A DNA stretch of 64,000 nt, from positions 2,976,001-3,040,000 of the forward strand of contig JAQFVV010012446.1 in assembly GCA_028023455.1 (NCBI GenBank). The letters are read 5' to 3'. The notes beneath the pieces are model-generated. The model searched no databases. It was not told the origin of the DNA and saw only the letters and a program-made list of their open reading frames with translations. Source of the stretch: Epiperipatus broadwayi. Lineage: Eukaryota; Onychophora; Udeonychophora; Euonychophora; Peripatidae. Below are positions 48,206 through 60,057 of the stretch, in pieces (the first letter of the stretch is position 1; each line of letters starts with the position of its first letter). A program made the position numbers and the translations under genes.

Positions 48206-50715
48206 CTCCCGTTCAGGAATTTCTTATTAGATATTTAATGCAAGCATACAATATTTACTCAGAGGAATATATCATATACTCCTTTCTCTTTACTTCCATT
48301 GTAGTCTATATTCACTGAGACTATTTCTTTAAAAATCCCATTAAATTGTGCACATTAATATGTCTGTACTCTATCTATATGCATGTGGATATTTTAAATA
48401 TTTTTTTATTTATATAGCATTTGTTATTATCTGTAAATCCATGTTATTCACTAAAAATTGGAACTAAATAAAGTAAATATTAGCAGTCCTATTGTAATGT
48501 CAACTGAATTCTTATAAATACAAAACAGAAACTGTACCACTAGGGATAAAAATGCTATTCTAATGTTAAAAGCACAACTTGTGAGGAAGCTATCATTATC
48601 AAAAATTGATAATAAGCTTTTTGTATGTGACAAAATTAGAAATGAATAGATATTATTTGAGGTTAAAATGGTCAGCTAGTGAAATGAAAAACTCATGATT
48701 CAATAATTTGCTATAAAATGGGTCTTACTTGACTGTATGTAGTTCAAATAAGTTATTTGAAGTTTTACCAGAATTTGATAACCCATTTGATAAGTATATT
48801 TCAAATTATTTATATCCAGATGAAAAAAATGTTTAGGACATGTGGCAATGGTTACATCAACAGTGCAGATCAATTTTTAACTAGATAAAATTTTATCACT
48901 AATGAAAATGGTTTATGAGAATATAAAAATTGATTCCTTCTATAGGCACTGCATCTAATCTATTGTATTCCAGCATTTGATTTCTTAAATAGTAGATTCC
49001 TCTTCCATAATGAGTTAGTTGTAGAGATAACTCTTAATTTGTTTTCATGCCTATTCCTCAATACAATTAATTAATATTAAAAACTTCACAGAACAGTGGC
49101 AAACAATTAGAATTTAAATTGCGATAAGAAAATGCAAGGTTCAGTATTAGAAAAGATCCTGATAAAGTACTCAGACTTTTTAAATAGCTCAAAGAAGATC
49201 ATGGGATCCCCACCACTATCATTTGGTCCTGAAATGTAACCTGATTAAAAAATCTCATGGATCACCTACCTACTCCAATGAATAAAATTATTTTTTATTG
49301 GTGGCAAATATATCAATTAATTGCATCCATGAAAGATGTAATGTGAATAATGTAGAAACTGGATGAATGCAAGACACTTTATTTTTTGAATAAAAGCTTA
49401 ATTATCCACAAATCTGTCATAAGATATGTCGTCTAAAGTCCAATCTCAAATCATAGGTTTGTCAAGATTTAAATAAATAATACATTTAAAATTTAAATAA
49501 TATTTCATGATTATAGAAATAAAAATGATAGAAAAAAATTTTTTGTTCCAGAAGTAAAATTTTTTTTTTTTCAAAATTATGTAGAAGTATAGGGCTCTTT
49601 GAGGTGGGCAGTACACTAATGTATAGTTTACAGAGTGTGATGTATTTAAGAAAGGAAGAATGAATTCAAATAATTCTATACATAGATAAAATCAAAGAGA
49701 AACTTGCAAAATTTAATGCATTCCATTCAAATCATGGGCCAATAAAATAGAGTTGGGATAGACTCATTGCAATGTGTTAAGAAGCAGGATCTATATATGA
49801 TAAACCAACAGTCAACTTCAATGTGATAAACTGATAATATGGTATTTGTATTTTTTTTTTTATGTGTAGCAATAGATCAAAATGTTTTCTTTGACTGATG
49901 GTTTGCTGAAAATAGGAATGTAAAAAGGTGACATCCATCATTTTCCTAAAAAGTTCCCAAATGCCATATGTTAATTTTTTTACAAAATTAAGTAAAGAGG
50001 ATTATGACTAAAGGATAGAGAAAGTTAGAAATGATAACTATTCAAGTAATTGCATTATTGAGAAATGTAACACCATCATTCTTGAGCCATTAACTGTATC
50101 TGATAAACATAATGAGAAAATTTTATAAATAGATGCTTTTAATCCCCCTCCCCTCCCTATAGTGTTATGTAGGGCACTGAGTACTTAAAAAAATTAAAAT
50201 TAAAAAATATATATTTATAGCCAAAATTAGGAAATGAAGGTGAATTTGAATATACTTACAAAGATATGGAAATTGTAATGGATATATTAAAGATATGCAT
50301 AATGAAAAGCAGGAAATTAAAAAAGTGAAAAGTTAGTGAAGATATAGGAAAATTTGCAGAAGTTGATCTGGAATAACATATGAAATCTGTCATTTTTTGT
50401 CAGATGAACAAATAATATTGATGATTGAACAGATAGTAAAAATATATACAGCAGCATTTTCATAACTTCAGTCAAATTATTTAGAAAAAAAACCACTAAA
50501 AAAAAACAAACAAACAATAACTTGAGATTTTTCTTCAAATCTAAAAATTATTTTATCTTTTAAAAAAACCCACTATTATTTATCATAATTACATTAAATT
50601 AAATAGTAGAAGTTGAAATAAATGAGGTAGAGTTCTGTGAAATAAGGTAATAGATTTTATATTATAGCCAATTTCAAAATTATAAATTTGTCCTGTCCTA
50701 TTTTACACTTTAGAA
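48206..50715. other. AT-rich non-coding stretch
   Basis: Frames at 48451-48633 and 50317-50538 (minus) are hydrophobic; the second follows a T-rich acceptor-like tract but hits a stop before any good donor. No gene is supported. Confidence 0.45.
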
Positions 50716-51103
50716 TAGCGGATTCTAACCTTTTTTTGGCCATGCCCCAGCTAATCATCTCTAAAATCCTGATACCCCCCCTTCATGACATATAATTCTT
50801 ATTATTCAAAAAGTGAATTCCTATTCATGTGCACAAGCCTAAAAAGCCATTAATGAAAGAACAGTTGAAGTTTAATGGAATTTCAAGCCATTTAATGTGC
50901 TCCAAGAAACAATGCAGAGGTAAGACATTGAAAAGACAATGCCACAAAGAGGGAAATTTTAAAAATATTCATAGCTTGATTTATGAATAAGATATAAGAA
51001 TAATTAGTGGGCCTTCAAATTCACTGTTAATACACAATCTCAAATTGTCCCACCTTAAAAAATCAAATTGTCTATATGTGGAACACGTGTTTGGGAACCA
51101 CAT
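50716..51103. mobile_element. Non-autonomous hAT element (MITE)
   Basis: The left end TAGCGGATTCTAACCTTTTT, followed by GGCCATGCCCC, and the right end on minus TGTGGTTCCCAAACACGTG fit hAT termini (CAGTGGTTCYCAAAC...). About 390 bp, non-coding, including a CCCCCCC run. The flanking CTTTAGAA and CTTTTACT agree only in part, so the duplication is not confirmed. Confidence 0.55.
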
Positions 51104-51642
51104 CTTTTACTAGAGGATGTTTTTATGTTCTAACATATATACTATATATCAAATTTTAAAAAAATAATGTAAAATATCAAGCTGATATGCAATCTATATC
51201 TTAACTTATGGATAAATAAACCTTTATTTCATTAATATGTATTTTCCAAGATTTTATAAAAGATATTAATTTGCTTACAGTTTAAACAAAAATGTTTTTG
51301 GTTTTGAACCCTGTTAATTCAGCGTTCTATACTTTGAAAATTTTTATTTTCCAGTTATATTTATATCAAAAATTGCAACATATGTGCAAAAATTATAATT
51401 TATGTAGCATAGGAATAGTGCAACAAAAGTGGGCTATTTGCATAACCATATTTTCATGACTGCTAAAGTTTAACACATGCAAAATAATTTAATTCAGTAC
51501 TATATTTACTATTTTAGAATTTCAATGATTGCAATGCAGGTGAAATTAAAAGCAAATAATTTAAAAAAATATTATTTTCAAAAAATCAGATCAAAGTATT
51601 TCTGCCTGCAAACTATATATTAATTTATCAAGCTTTCAATGT

Positions 51643-52552
51643 GCACAGAGGCTAAACTCTCCACACAGTAACGCCACCAGTGCAGGCCAGAGTAAGGGAT
51701 GCAAAAACCAAATTGAAAATGTTTGGTAGATGCTTAAGGCTTGAACGGGATCTTTAGCAAGAAGGGAATGTACATGTAAATGGAAAAATATGGGCGACTT
51801 AGTCTGCAAGTTGTGTAAGAAAGGTATAGAAAATATTAGGCATCTGTTCCTTCAATGTAAATGCTTGGAAGCAGAAAGGGTACAAATAATAAAGTTATGG
51901 AAGATTAAATATGAACAAAGTAATTATACAGAAAGTGAGTTATTGGTTTTTATGCTAGGTTTGGAAAAATATAAGGGGGATTTGGATATGAACATCATGG
52001 AGTTGACAAAGATTATGTTGTGGAAATGGGATGGAGCAGATTATGGGAAAACTTAGGGTGGACAATGGAAAGGGAAGGTAAAATGGCCAACAACTTTCTC
52101 TGGGCATAGCTGCTGAGAGATTCCTGACTTCATTTAAGGAGAAGTCACAGTGGATCACATCACATCACAATCAATGGATGCAAGAAGGTTTTTGCATAAA
52201 ATCCCCATCTAGTGCCTACTCATCCATTATCCCTATAGTAGTTTCTAGCTGGTGGCTTTCATCAGTAAGGAGCCTTGGATCTGAGATCACGCACCTAGAT
52301 CATAGGAGCTAATGCAACCCTCCAGCAGCCACCTTTTACCTTATTAACTAACTATAAAGCTTTGAGTGCAAAATGAAAATACAGTAATGTTTTCCAATCC
52401 AAGCTCATTAGCTTGTATAGGTGGGTTTTAACCTTCTTGCATTTCACTGATTACTCTGGCTTGCACTGGTGGCGCTATTGTGTGGAGAGTTTAGCCTCTG
52501 TGTAAACAGCTTATGTAAGCATAAGAAATGGTGATCATGTGATGTTTAGTGG
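51643..52552 (+). mobile_element. Family A hammerhead element interrupted by a LINE
   Basis: Plus orientation: 5' arm (CACCAGTGCAGGCCAGAGTAA) up to about 51695, then a LINE insert, then the rest from CAATCAATGGATGCAAGAAG. A minus-strand ribozyme at about 52231-52284 keeps CTGATGA, the helix II segment and GAAAC, but the helix III/cleavage part reads ACTACTA, so GTC is lost. The long-variant unique segment (52330-52430), 3' arm and tail (GTGATCATGTGATGTTTAGT) follow. Without the LINE it is about 430 bp. Confidence 0.8.
51690..52165 (+). pseudogene. 5'-truncated LINE with ORF2 C-terminus, nested
   Basis: The frame 51790-52056 gives 88 residues: CKLCKKGIENIRHLFLQC (C-x2-C-x8-H-x4-C knuckle), then LEAERVQIIKLWKIKYEQSN and ELTKIMLWKWDGADYG to a stop, so this is the true ORF2 C-terminus. 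About 105 bp of 3' UTR follow, ending in ATCAC repeats (GGATCACATCACATCACAA). It is inserted in a family A element; GGATGCAA occurs at both junctions and may be the target duplication. Same family as 22290-22790. The Jockey/CR1/I assignment rests on the knuckle only. Confidence 0.75.
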
Positions 52553-53030
52553 TTCATTCATGAAGATAAATTCACTAATGACAATTAATTTAATTATTGA
52601 TTTAAAGAAACATCTTCATCACTGAGCAGGGATTAATGAACTTTAATTTAATTTTTAAAAAAAATTGCAACATGAGATAATAAAATATATAAGAAAGACT
52701 TATCTTATAAAATGTTTGCAAAAATGAACAAGCAATATTTTTCATAAGTAAATGTAATTAATTTCTCTAATTAATAATTTTTTAAAGTAAGATTCATTAT
52801 AAAATTATTACTTTTGTTTAATTCTATTCACTAATGTATGAAAACAATATATATCATGCATACAATAAACAAGTTTTTTTTTTAAAATAAATAATTTACC
52901 TATCCTTAGAGCATGCAAAATATATGCTATTAATTTTGCAACTATCTATCTATAAAATGTTTGTAACAATTATATAAAAAATATTTTAGTAGTGCTTTTA
53001 TTCGCTATACACTAAAAAGTCAAAAATAAA
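52553..53030. other. AT-rich non-coding stretch
   Basis: Nothing can be supported. Confidence 0.5.
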
Positions 53031-53180
53031 CAACAATTGGGGTTTTTATATTTAACTTGAAATAATAAAAGTTAATTAATTCAATCACTAATTATAAAAT
53101 ATTAGTAATTGACTTAATTAATTTCTGGATGTCATATAGTTTTATTCCAAGTTAAATACAAAAAAACCCAATTGTGATTG
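53031..53180. repeat. Short palindromic MITE, family 1, second copy
   Basis: Termini CAACAATTGGGG and CCCAATTGTGATTG, inner arms ATTTAACTTG / CAAGTTAAAT, and a centre TTAATTAATTCAATCAC as in 15284-15434. Confidence 0.65.
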
Positions 53181-53306
53181 AACAAAACAATCATTTTTGA
53201 AACAAGCAAAACTCTCTTACAGTAGTGCGACTCAGTGCAAGCCAGAATAATCAATGGATGCAAGGTTTGTGCATGAAATCCCTATCTAGTGCCTACTCAT
53301 CCAATA

Positions 53307-53348
53307 TCCCCAGACTAGTTTCTAGCTTGTGGCTTTCATCAGCGATGA
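53307..53348 (-). ncRNA. Hammerhead ribozyme, family A
   Basis: Minus strand: TCATCG (helix I 5'), CTGATGA, AAGCCACAAGCTA, GAAA, helix III ACTAGT, GTC, TGGGGA. Core intact; helix I has one mismatch and starts with a G-U. Cleavage is predicted between 53313 and 53312. Confidence 0.72.
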
Positions 53349-53392
53349 GCCTTGGATCTGAGAGCACTGCACCTAGATCTTAGGATCTAATC

Positions 53393-53434
53393 CAATCACT
53401 GATGAAAGCCACAAGCTAGAAACTAGTCTGGGGA
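53393..53434 (+). ncRNA. Hammerhead ribozyme, family A, short helix I
   Basis: CTGATGA at 53399-53405, helix II segment to 53418, GAAA, ACTAGT, GTC ending at 53428, TGGGGA. The core is intact, but the 5' strand (AATCA) gives only three helix I pairs because the sequence upstream is rearranged. Confidence 0.68.
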
Positions 53435-53592
53435 TATTGGATGAGTAGGTAGATAGGGATTTTATGCACAAACCTTCTTGCATCCATTGATTATTCTGGT
53501 TTGCACTGAGTGGCACTACTATATGGAGAGTATTGCCTGTTTTAACAGCTTGAGCAAGCATAAGAAATGGTGATCATGTGACAATTATTTTT

Positions 53593-56220
53593 TGGATTTT
53601 TAGTGCACTGTAAATAAAAGTGTTTATTATAAAATGTTATATATATTATCTTTTAACTTTTTAATATTGGGATCTTTTTTGCAATTATTGCAATTTTACT
53701 TAAAACAAAAAATAAAAACAATAGTCTGTGTAATATTTGAAAGGAAATTTGTGCTTTAAAAATTGATTCCAATATTATTTTATGAAAGAAGTGCTTTTTA
53801 AAAAAAAACTTTTAAAATAAAAAAAAATTAAGATTTGTTTTTATTTTTATCTAAATTTACCATAAATGCTTTTTAGTGTAAGCTTTTTTAAATATATATA
53901 TATATATTGCCCTCTCATTCGTCGAAAAATTACTGAATTGATATTAATGCATTTAAAAATTTGTCTGGACAACTGTGAAAAATTTTTATAGGTTCCACAT
54001 TGTTAAATTTTTATAATTTTTTTAAAACTGAGAAAAGAAACTTAGCTATTGGTAAGCCTGCAATAATTAAAAATGACTGCACAGGAGTTCTAATATAATT
54101 TTTATTTTATATACTATAATTGTAACTATTTTATGTTATTATTTTATTGTTAATGAAATTTTTAATGCTTTTTCTATAAATGGATTAAAAATTTACCAAG
54201 AATTCTTTGTAAAAACTAGAACATTTTTTCCCCTTGCGTGAGAGAGGCCAGCTATATTCCTATAGTCGGCAAAAAAAAAGACTACAAGCAGAGATCTCTA
54301 GAAAATATGTGCTTGCTTTAACCTGAACTATTAGAAAATGAGAAGAGTGAAAAATTCATTATTAATTAGTTTATAACTTGCATAGACATACTGTTTGACC
54401 ATAAAGATTCTGATATAATGAAAATGTATATTCATGATACGACTGACTTTGCTCATACTATGCATACTTGATCTGCTCATTGCAATCAATTTGAGATATA
54501 ATAGTTGTGTGAAAACAGTTTTATCACATGCAGGAGCTTGTTTACACATAGTGTTATAAACTTCTAAAAGTACTATGAAATGGCAAATAATTTGTGCTAA
54601 TGTTATTATTGTTTATATCTATTTCATCATTGATTCTGAAGTTGTGTTTTCTATTATCAAATATTAAAACCACTGGCTTATCTACACTGTTTATTTAATA
54701 TATAAATGAATACTATACATTATGTGTCCCAAAAGTCATAGTTCTTTAGACTAATAATCTATGCATATTAAGATCTGTAACCCAACATGGTTGAACAAAA
54801 AAATATCTTTCAAACAAATAAAACATATCTTCATCTTCAGCTGACTTCTTGAATGAAATTAAAATTTAGCATTGCAGCACTATCATTTAATTAAAGCTTA
54901 TGTGAGCATCAAGTGGCGCATTGAGTATAACAATTCCATTAATAATAATCCAAAAGTTTGTTGGTGGAGAGTTCATAAGAAAGTCGAGCACTGGAAATGA
55001 CTGCAATCCATGGAGTTTGATTTCCAGAACCTATCATTCTATCCCTGTACCACCTAACGCTGGACAATTCAATTGACCAAAGTGAAATATTTTCTTTTCA
55101 CTTCACACAGCTGAGGATGCAGAAATCTTTAGTTTTCGAATCTGCCACTTTCCTAAACGGCGCTAACTGATAGCGTATGAAAAGATATACTGTACTTAAT
55201 ATTCTTAGCAAATAAAGTACAGTTCTTGGAAGACAAAATATTTTTTCTTTATAAACAATTAAATTAATATCCATTTATATGGCTTCTCCTATAATAAAAT
55301 TAATCAGAAAGGAGGAAATAATTTAACATTGAAAGAATATTCACGGTTTCGATGTCAGTTATTTACTAAAGATTGTAATCTATAAAAAATAAAACAAAGA
55401 TATTTAAGATTATGTAAATCTTATAGTACAAAAATAATAAAATCAATAAATATATTTACCGATTTTCTATATCAAGTGTTTAATCAAGTGAAATTACGTA
55501 GTTCTTTAAAACAGCTGATAGCGGAGGATAAGTCATAGAAGTCATGACCGGAAAACTACATAAATTTAATTATGCTTGGATTATTTATATTTTATTGAGT
55601 CGGAAAGATGTGCTGAACTTTAATTTCATTAAATAAGCAAACATTTCATTCAAGATATTCGATAATTACTTTCCAATCGTAAAAAGCAAAAAAAATGTAT
55701 ATCTTATATAATAAGCAATACAATGAAAATAAAGATAAAATTAAACAATAGCTGAAATTAAGACAATTTTATGATTGTGTAATTTGTAAAAAAAATAATA
55801 ATCGGATTTTGGATATTTTAAACTGGTACAGTTATGAACTTTGATATCATAGCATCACGGGGGGGGGGGGGGTATACATTTTAAGCCTATATTTTTTTGA
55901 CACTGGATCACTTTCCCTTTTATAAAAATCTTATCACTTTCTAATTATATATCAGACAATACATGGTGAAAATAGTATTTAAGCTATTTTAATAATGAAG
56001 ATGAAATTTTGTTAAGAAGTTTTATTCTTCAATTATTAATTTAAATCATATATATGTTCTTTCCAATTAAAGCACTTCGAAATCAAGACAATCGCATGGA
56101 AAATATTTTGTAATAGTGATGACGTTGTAATAGTATTTATTTTGAAAATTAATACATTCAGTTTTTAATTTTAAAAAAAATCAATTAAAAAAAAAAAGTT
56201 AACAATTACAAAATACGTAC
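53593..56220. other. AT-rich non-coding stretch
   Basis: Contains a run of 14 G at 55859-55872. No other feature. On the minus strand this would be the first intron of the exon at 56221-56345. Confidence 0.5.
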
Positions 56221-56345
56221 CGAGTACGATAATACCGACGAATTAAGGACTTACGAGAAGCCGAAGAAAAGTCTTTCCACGAATCTTTACCTTCTTCTAA
56301 TTCCACTACCCGCGGTTCGGCGACAGCGCTTCTGGCTTCAGCCAT
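56221..56345 (-). CDS. First coding exon of an unrecognised gene
   Basis: On the minus strand an ATG at 56345 in good Kozak context (AAAATGG) opens a frame of about 41 codons, MAEARSAVAEPRVVELEEGK then DSWKDFSSASRKSLIRRYYR, ending at a donor CTCG|GTACGT (56221/56220). An alternative donor CTC|GTAAGT would end it at 56255. The patch is rich in CpG (CGCGG, GGCGACAGCGC) within extremely AT-rich DNA, and the frame has balanced charged composition, so it looks like real coding sequence near a promoter. The peptide begins acidic and ends basic; no signal peptide or domain is visible. I do not recognise the protein. Downstream exons would lie at lower coordinates; candidates are 19899-20114 and 4146-4324 (weak). 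Confidence 0.7.
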
Positions 56346-56620
56346 TTAAAAATAAGTAGATTAGTTAAAAGAATAGAAGTTGTACGAAATATAAATAGAA
56401 GATGCTGGTGGTTTCATAAATTAGTCTGGTAAATATTTTTAAGATATTGATTATCAATATTGCGCCCTCTATTGTTTAATAATAGAAAACGTCGCTTTAT
56501 CGTAGAACGTACAGATTTTAAAATTACAAACAGCTAAGGTCATATATACAAATCCGATTGTTTAAATTACAATAAATACATTAATTTATGTAGAGCATCG
56601 TACGTCAATTAAAAAAAAAA
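56346..56620 (-). promoter_or_regulatory. Presumed promoter/5' UTR region of the exon at 56221
   Basis: It lies directly upstream on the minus strand and is less AT-rich, with several CpG (ACGTCGC, TCGTAGAACGTACAG, CATCGTACGTC). No TATA box is clear. The call is by position only. Confidence 0.35.
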
Positions 56621-57299
56621 GTATTATCCAAGACAAAATACTAGCGATGATGATTAAATATCTCTTGTTATGTAATTAAACTTGCCTTGGGAAGAAAATG
56701 TAATAATATACATTTAATAAAAATATATGCTTTATATATTTCTATGTAGCAAATTTAAATAATTAAATTGGAGAATTATCATTATGAGGAAAAAGTTATT
56801 TCATAATGTGCAAATGTTTTTATTAGTGCTTTAAAGTCAATTCCAGACGATTGCATTTCCTTAAAATAACCACTTATCGTCTGCTTGTTTTTTAAGCTGA
56901 TTAATAGTACATTTATTAAAGTAATAATGACAATTCTCCAGGTCATTGCTTCAAGTTAATCTCTTCATTCTTTATTATCAACCCTTTTAGAGTTAAAATC
57001 TAACAATTTCAATCAAAATAAGAAAATTTTTTGGAAAAGTTTGGATCTAATCTGAAAGAGATCACAGTTGTTTTTCTCTAATTAGTGACTTCCATGTTCG
57101 TTAAAAACTGATAGAAAATACCATTCATCGAAAATTTGTTATCTTCATTTTAATATGTTCTAATATTAAAGATTATTTTGGCTTCAGACAGAAATTGTTA
57201 ATCAATTTTATTTTTGCAATATATGATAAATCAAATATAGAAACTTAATTAAATTAAATATATATTTATTGTAAATAGTAATTACACTTGCATGGTAAT

Positions 57300-59760
57300 C
57301 TTTTTTTTTTTTTTTTTGGTTTGATACAAGTAGGATGTCATTTAAGTCAAAAGTCAACACAATTATGAATTATTATCTAATCATAAAAAGGCTCAAGATT
57401 TATATTAATAGCTCTGTAGGCATTCAAAAATATATGTATTATTCTAGGTTCATTTAACCACATAGAAGTTTTTAAAAATTTTCACTTCAAGTCAACTTGA
57501 ATGGTCTGTATGTGTATCTCTCTAGCTTGGGTTTCCAATTGTCTAGGCTTTTATACTATATTTTTGGCTAGAAATGGGATTATTAGAGATATATAGTAGA
57601 TATTTGATCTTATGGTTATTGAGAAATTGTATTTCACCACTATAGCTATTGATTGATCTCCGATATAATTAGTTTGATTGCTGAATCTTACCATCTACTT
57701 GAATATATAATTAATTATATGGTACATTGTTCAAATCAGTGTTTCTCATATATGTATTTTAATCACATTATAAATTAAATATGATTCATCTTTTAATTAC
57801 TAATGACTTATTCTAAAAACTGGGTTATGCCTCGTTATTTGCATCTTGGGTTATTGATACGAAAGTTTTTCAGACAGGGTGATGTCTTGGTATCTTTTTA
57901 AAAATTCAATGATCCATTATTTTCGGTTTTGCAAAGCATATTTATTGCTTGATAACTAAGTTAGTTTGCAATTTACTATATTTGTTATTAAATCATCTAT
58001 GCTCTTTATTACTGTTTTACAATGCTTTTATTATAACCCACTATGACAGTTTCGATTGCCCCAGCAATCTTCTTCAGAACTATAACAAACTTTATTACTT
58101 CAATGTACTAACAACTTTTTGCCTTGCTACAGTTACGCTATTTTTAATAATGATTCTTGTTCAGTAATAAATATTTGTGGTCCTATTTCAGGTATTTTCT
58201 CAACTTCAGATACTAACAATTCACTGGATACTTTTGATTCTCAGTCTCAAATACTTAGCATGTCTTTTTAGGAGATTCCATATCTTTTTGTGATAGTCTC
58301 ATGTACTTCTGATGATGGTTGAACTATTCAGTTAGTTTCCATCCAAATTATTTTTAAATTTCATTAACCTAGGCTATGATACCTAATGTGAATTAGTGAG
58401 TTAATGGTGTATGGATCAGAATAGAAAAGTGTGTTCTTAGACTATCACACTTTAACATTTTCGTTGGCAATTACACTATACATCTTGACGAGGTGGGATA
58501 CTTTTATCAACAATTTCCCTGACTATTTTATTTTATTGAGATGGAGTGTTAATACAAGGTTGCAATAAAATTTTGTATTAATATTTGATAGATCTGCTTT
58601 GCTTAACATTTTCTTGAATAGTGATTTAGTCTATTAGTCAGACCAAGCCCATAGTAATTAGAGATGTCTGTAAATTATATTTCTTTAAGTTCTAAAATGA
58701 TGTCTTGTGCTAACTAGAGTCATAATTTTTAATGTAGTATTCTAGTCCTTCATTTACATTAACCCTCACATAGAGCAGATTACATTATGCTTTTTCATGG
58801 TCAATTAGGTTTTTATGAATCAGTTTTAGAATTTTGGTCCAACCACTTGAGAGAAATAGGATTTGATGTCTTACTGCTAAGGATGTTTTGCATTTGTTTC
58901 AGAATGAGTATAGAAGATAATTTAGATATCTAGTAGCACAACATTACCCAGTTCATTTATAACGTTCTGTATAACCTGAACCCTGTTTCATCCAAGCATG
59001 AATGATATGATTGTTAACTACTAATAACTGAAAGATACCAATGTCAGACACTAATGTTAGATATTTTCAATATGTAACTAATATGAGGAATTAATTGAAC
59101 CTTATTGCTATTAACTGGTATATTCCACTCATATTTTATTTTTGCTTTAACATTCTCTTCTTTAATCAATCGATGTAGGAACATATTTTTTGTCTCTGTG
59201 CACATGGTAGTTTTCTTACCACTAATAAACCATTTCTAAGAGTTATCTTACTAAGTGATAATAATACTATAATCAGTTCATTTTGTGAATCTGGTATGCT
59301 TCTCAACTTCAGTTTTTTTTTTTATCGTGATCCTTTTGCCATCTTTTAGGTAATAAAGCATAGAAGATATATTGTTGTTGTTTTGTTTTTTAGTGTGATA
59401 GTTCTGATGTGGTTGGATTGATTATTTAACTTCTTGAGCTGACCCATATTTTGAAACATCATAGATATCATGTGCCCTCAGTACTCTTTTCTCAACCTTG
59501 TTTTTTTAATATTTATTATTATGTAACCACATGACTTGTGGATTACTAAGAAGATTCCTAAATCATTGTCATATTCCATTTTGAAACTGCTGTCAATGAT
59601 GTTTTATCAATCCTTCTTTAGATGATCTTTAATGCAATAATAACCTGTTTGCAAAATCCTGCTACTGAATGGACAGTTATTGAACTAATGTTTTATTAAA
59701 CAAAATTTTGAAAATGAGAAAAAAAAAATATCAAAAGAGCTCCTGATATTAAAAACGATC
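57300..59760. other. T-rich region of biased composition, possibly a decayed retroelement
   Basis: The plus strand becomes clearly T-rich over A-rich for over 2 kb, starting at a T-run at 57301-57318, unlike the neighbours. Coding strands of retroelements in this genome are A-rich, so this could be the antisense view of an old one on the minus strand, in line with the structured motif at 58044-58077. I found no clear reverse transcriptase motif. The 72-residue plus frame at 57949-58167 is a low-complexity shadow. Confidence 0.3.
58044..58077 (-). ncRNA. Hammerhead-like motif
   Basis: Minus strand: CTGAAGA (allowed variation at position 7), an extra A, a perfect 6-bp hairpin GATTGC-TGGG-GCAATC, GAAAC, then TGTC. 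If real, cleavage would follow the GTC between 58045 and 58044. Helix I is not convincing and the extra A is unusual. It shares its plan and sequence with 20831-20862 (TGAWGAAGAYTGCTGG ... CGAAACTGT). Confidence 0.4.
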
Positions 59761-60057
59761 TTTTTTTTTTTTTTGCAAAGAAAGTCTGTACATGCCTAAA
59801 GGTATAATTATTTTCATAGTTCATCAAGCTTTCAGTTTATATATAAATTAGTAATTACACCGAGCTTTGAAAGCTCATTAGTGAAGTTAGAAATATCAAA
59901 TTTAAATATCAGGCTTAGCATTTTCGAGGTCTTTTAACCTCATATTCATAGCTGAAGAAATTAAATATTGTCTAATGCTACATTTGTAATTATGTAACAT
60001 TATCTATGGTTTCATCTGTTAACAAATAGACCTTTTAAAGAAAAATTCAACATACAA

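Larger units (their letters stand above)
53199..53580 (+). mobile_element. Family A hammerhead element, palindromic, both ribozymes
   Basis: A 382-bp insertion flanked by ACAATCATTTTT (53187-53198) and ACAATTATTTTT (53581-53592), 12 bp with one mismatch. Order: 5' arm, minus-strand ribozyme (53307-53348), spacer (CACTGCACCTAGATCTTAGG), plus-strand ribozyme (53393-53434), 3' arm, tail (GCATAAGAAATGGTGATCAT). The two halves are inverted copies, so each strand carries one sense hammerhead with a complete core. The last ~10 bases of the tail seen in other copies are absent. It is the clearest example of the two-ribozyme palindromic design. Confidence 0.85.
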
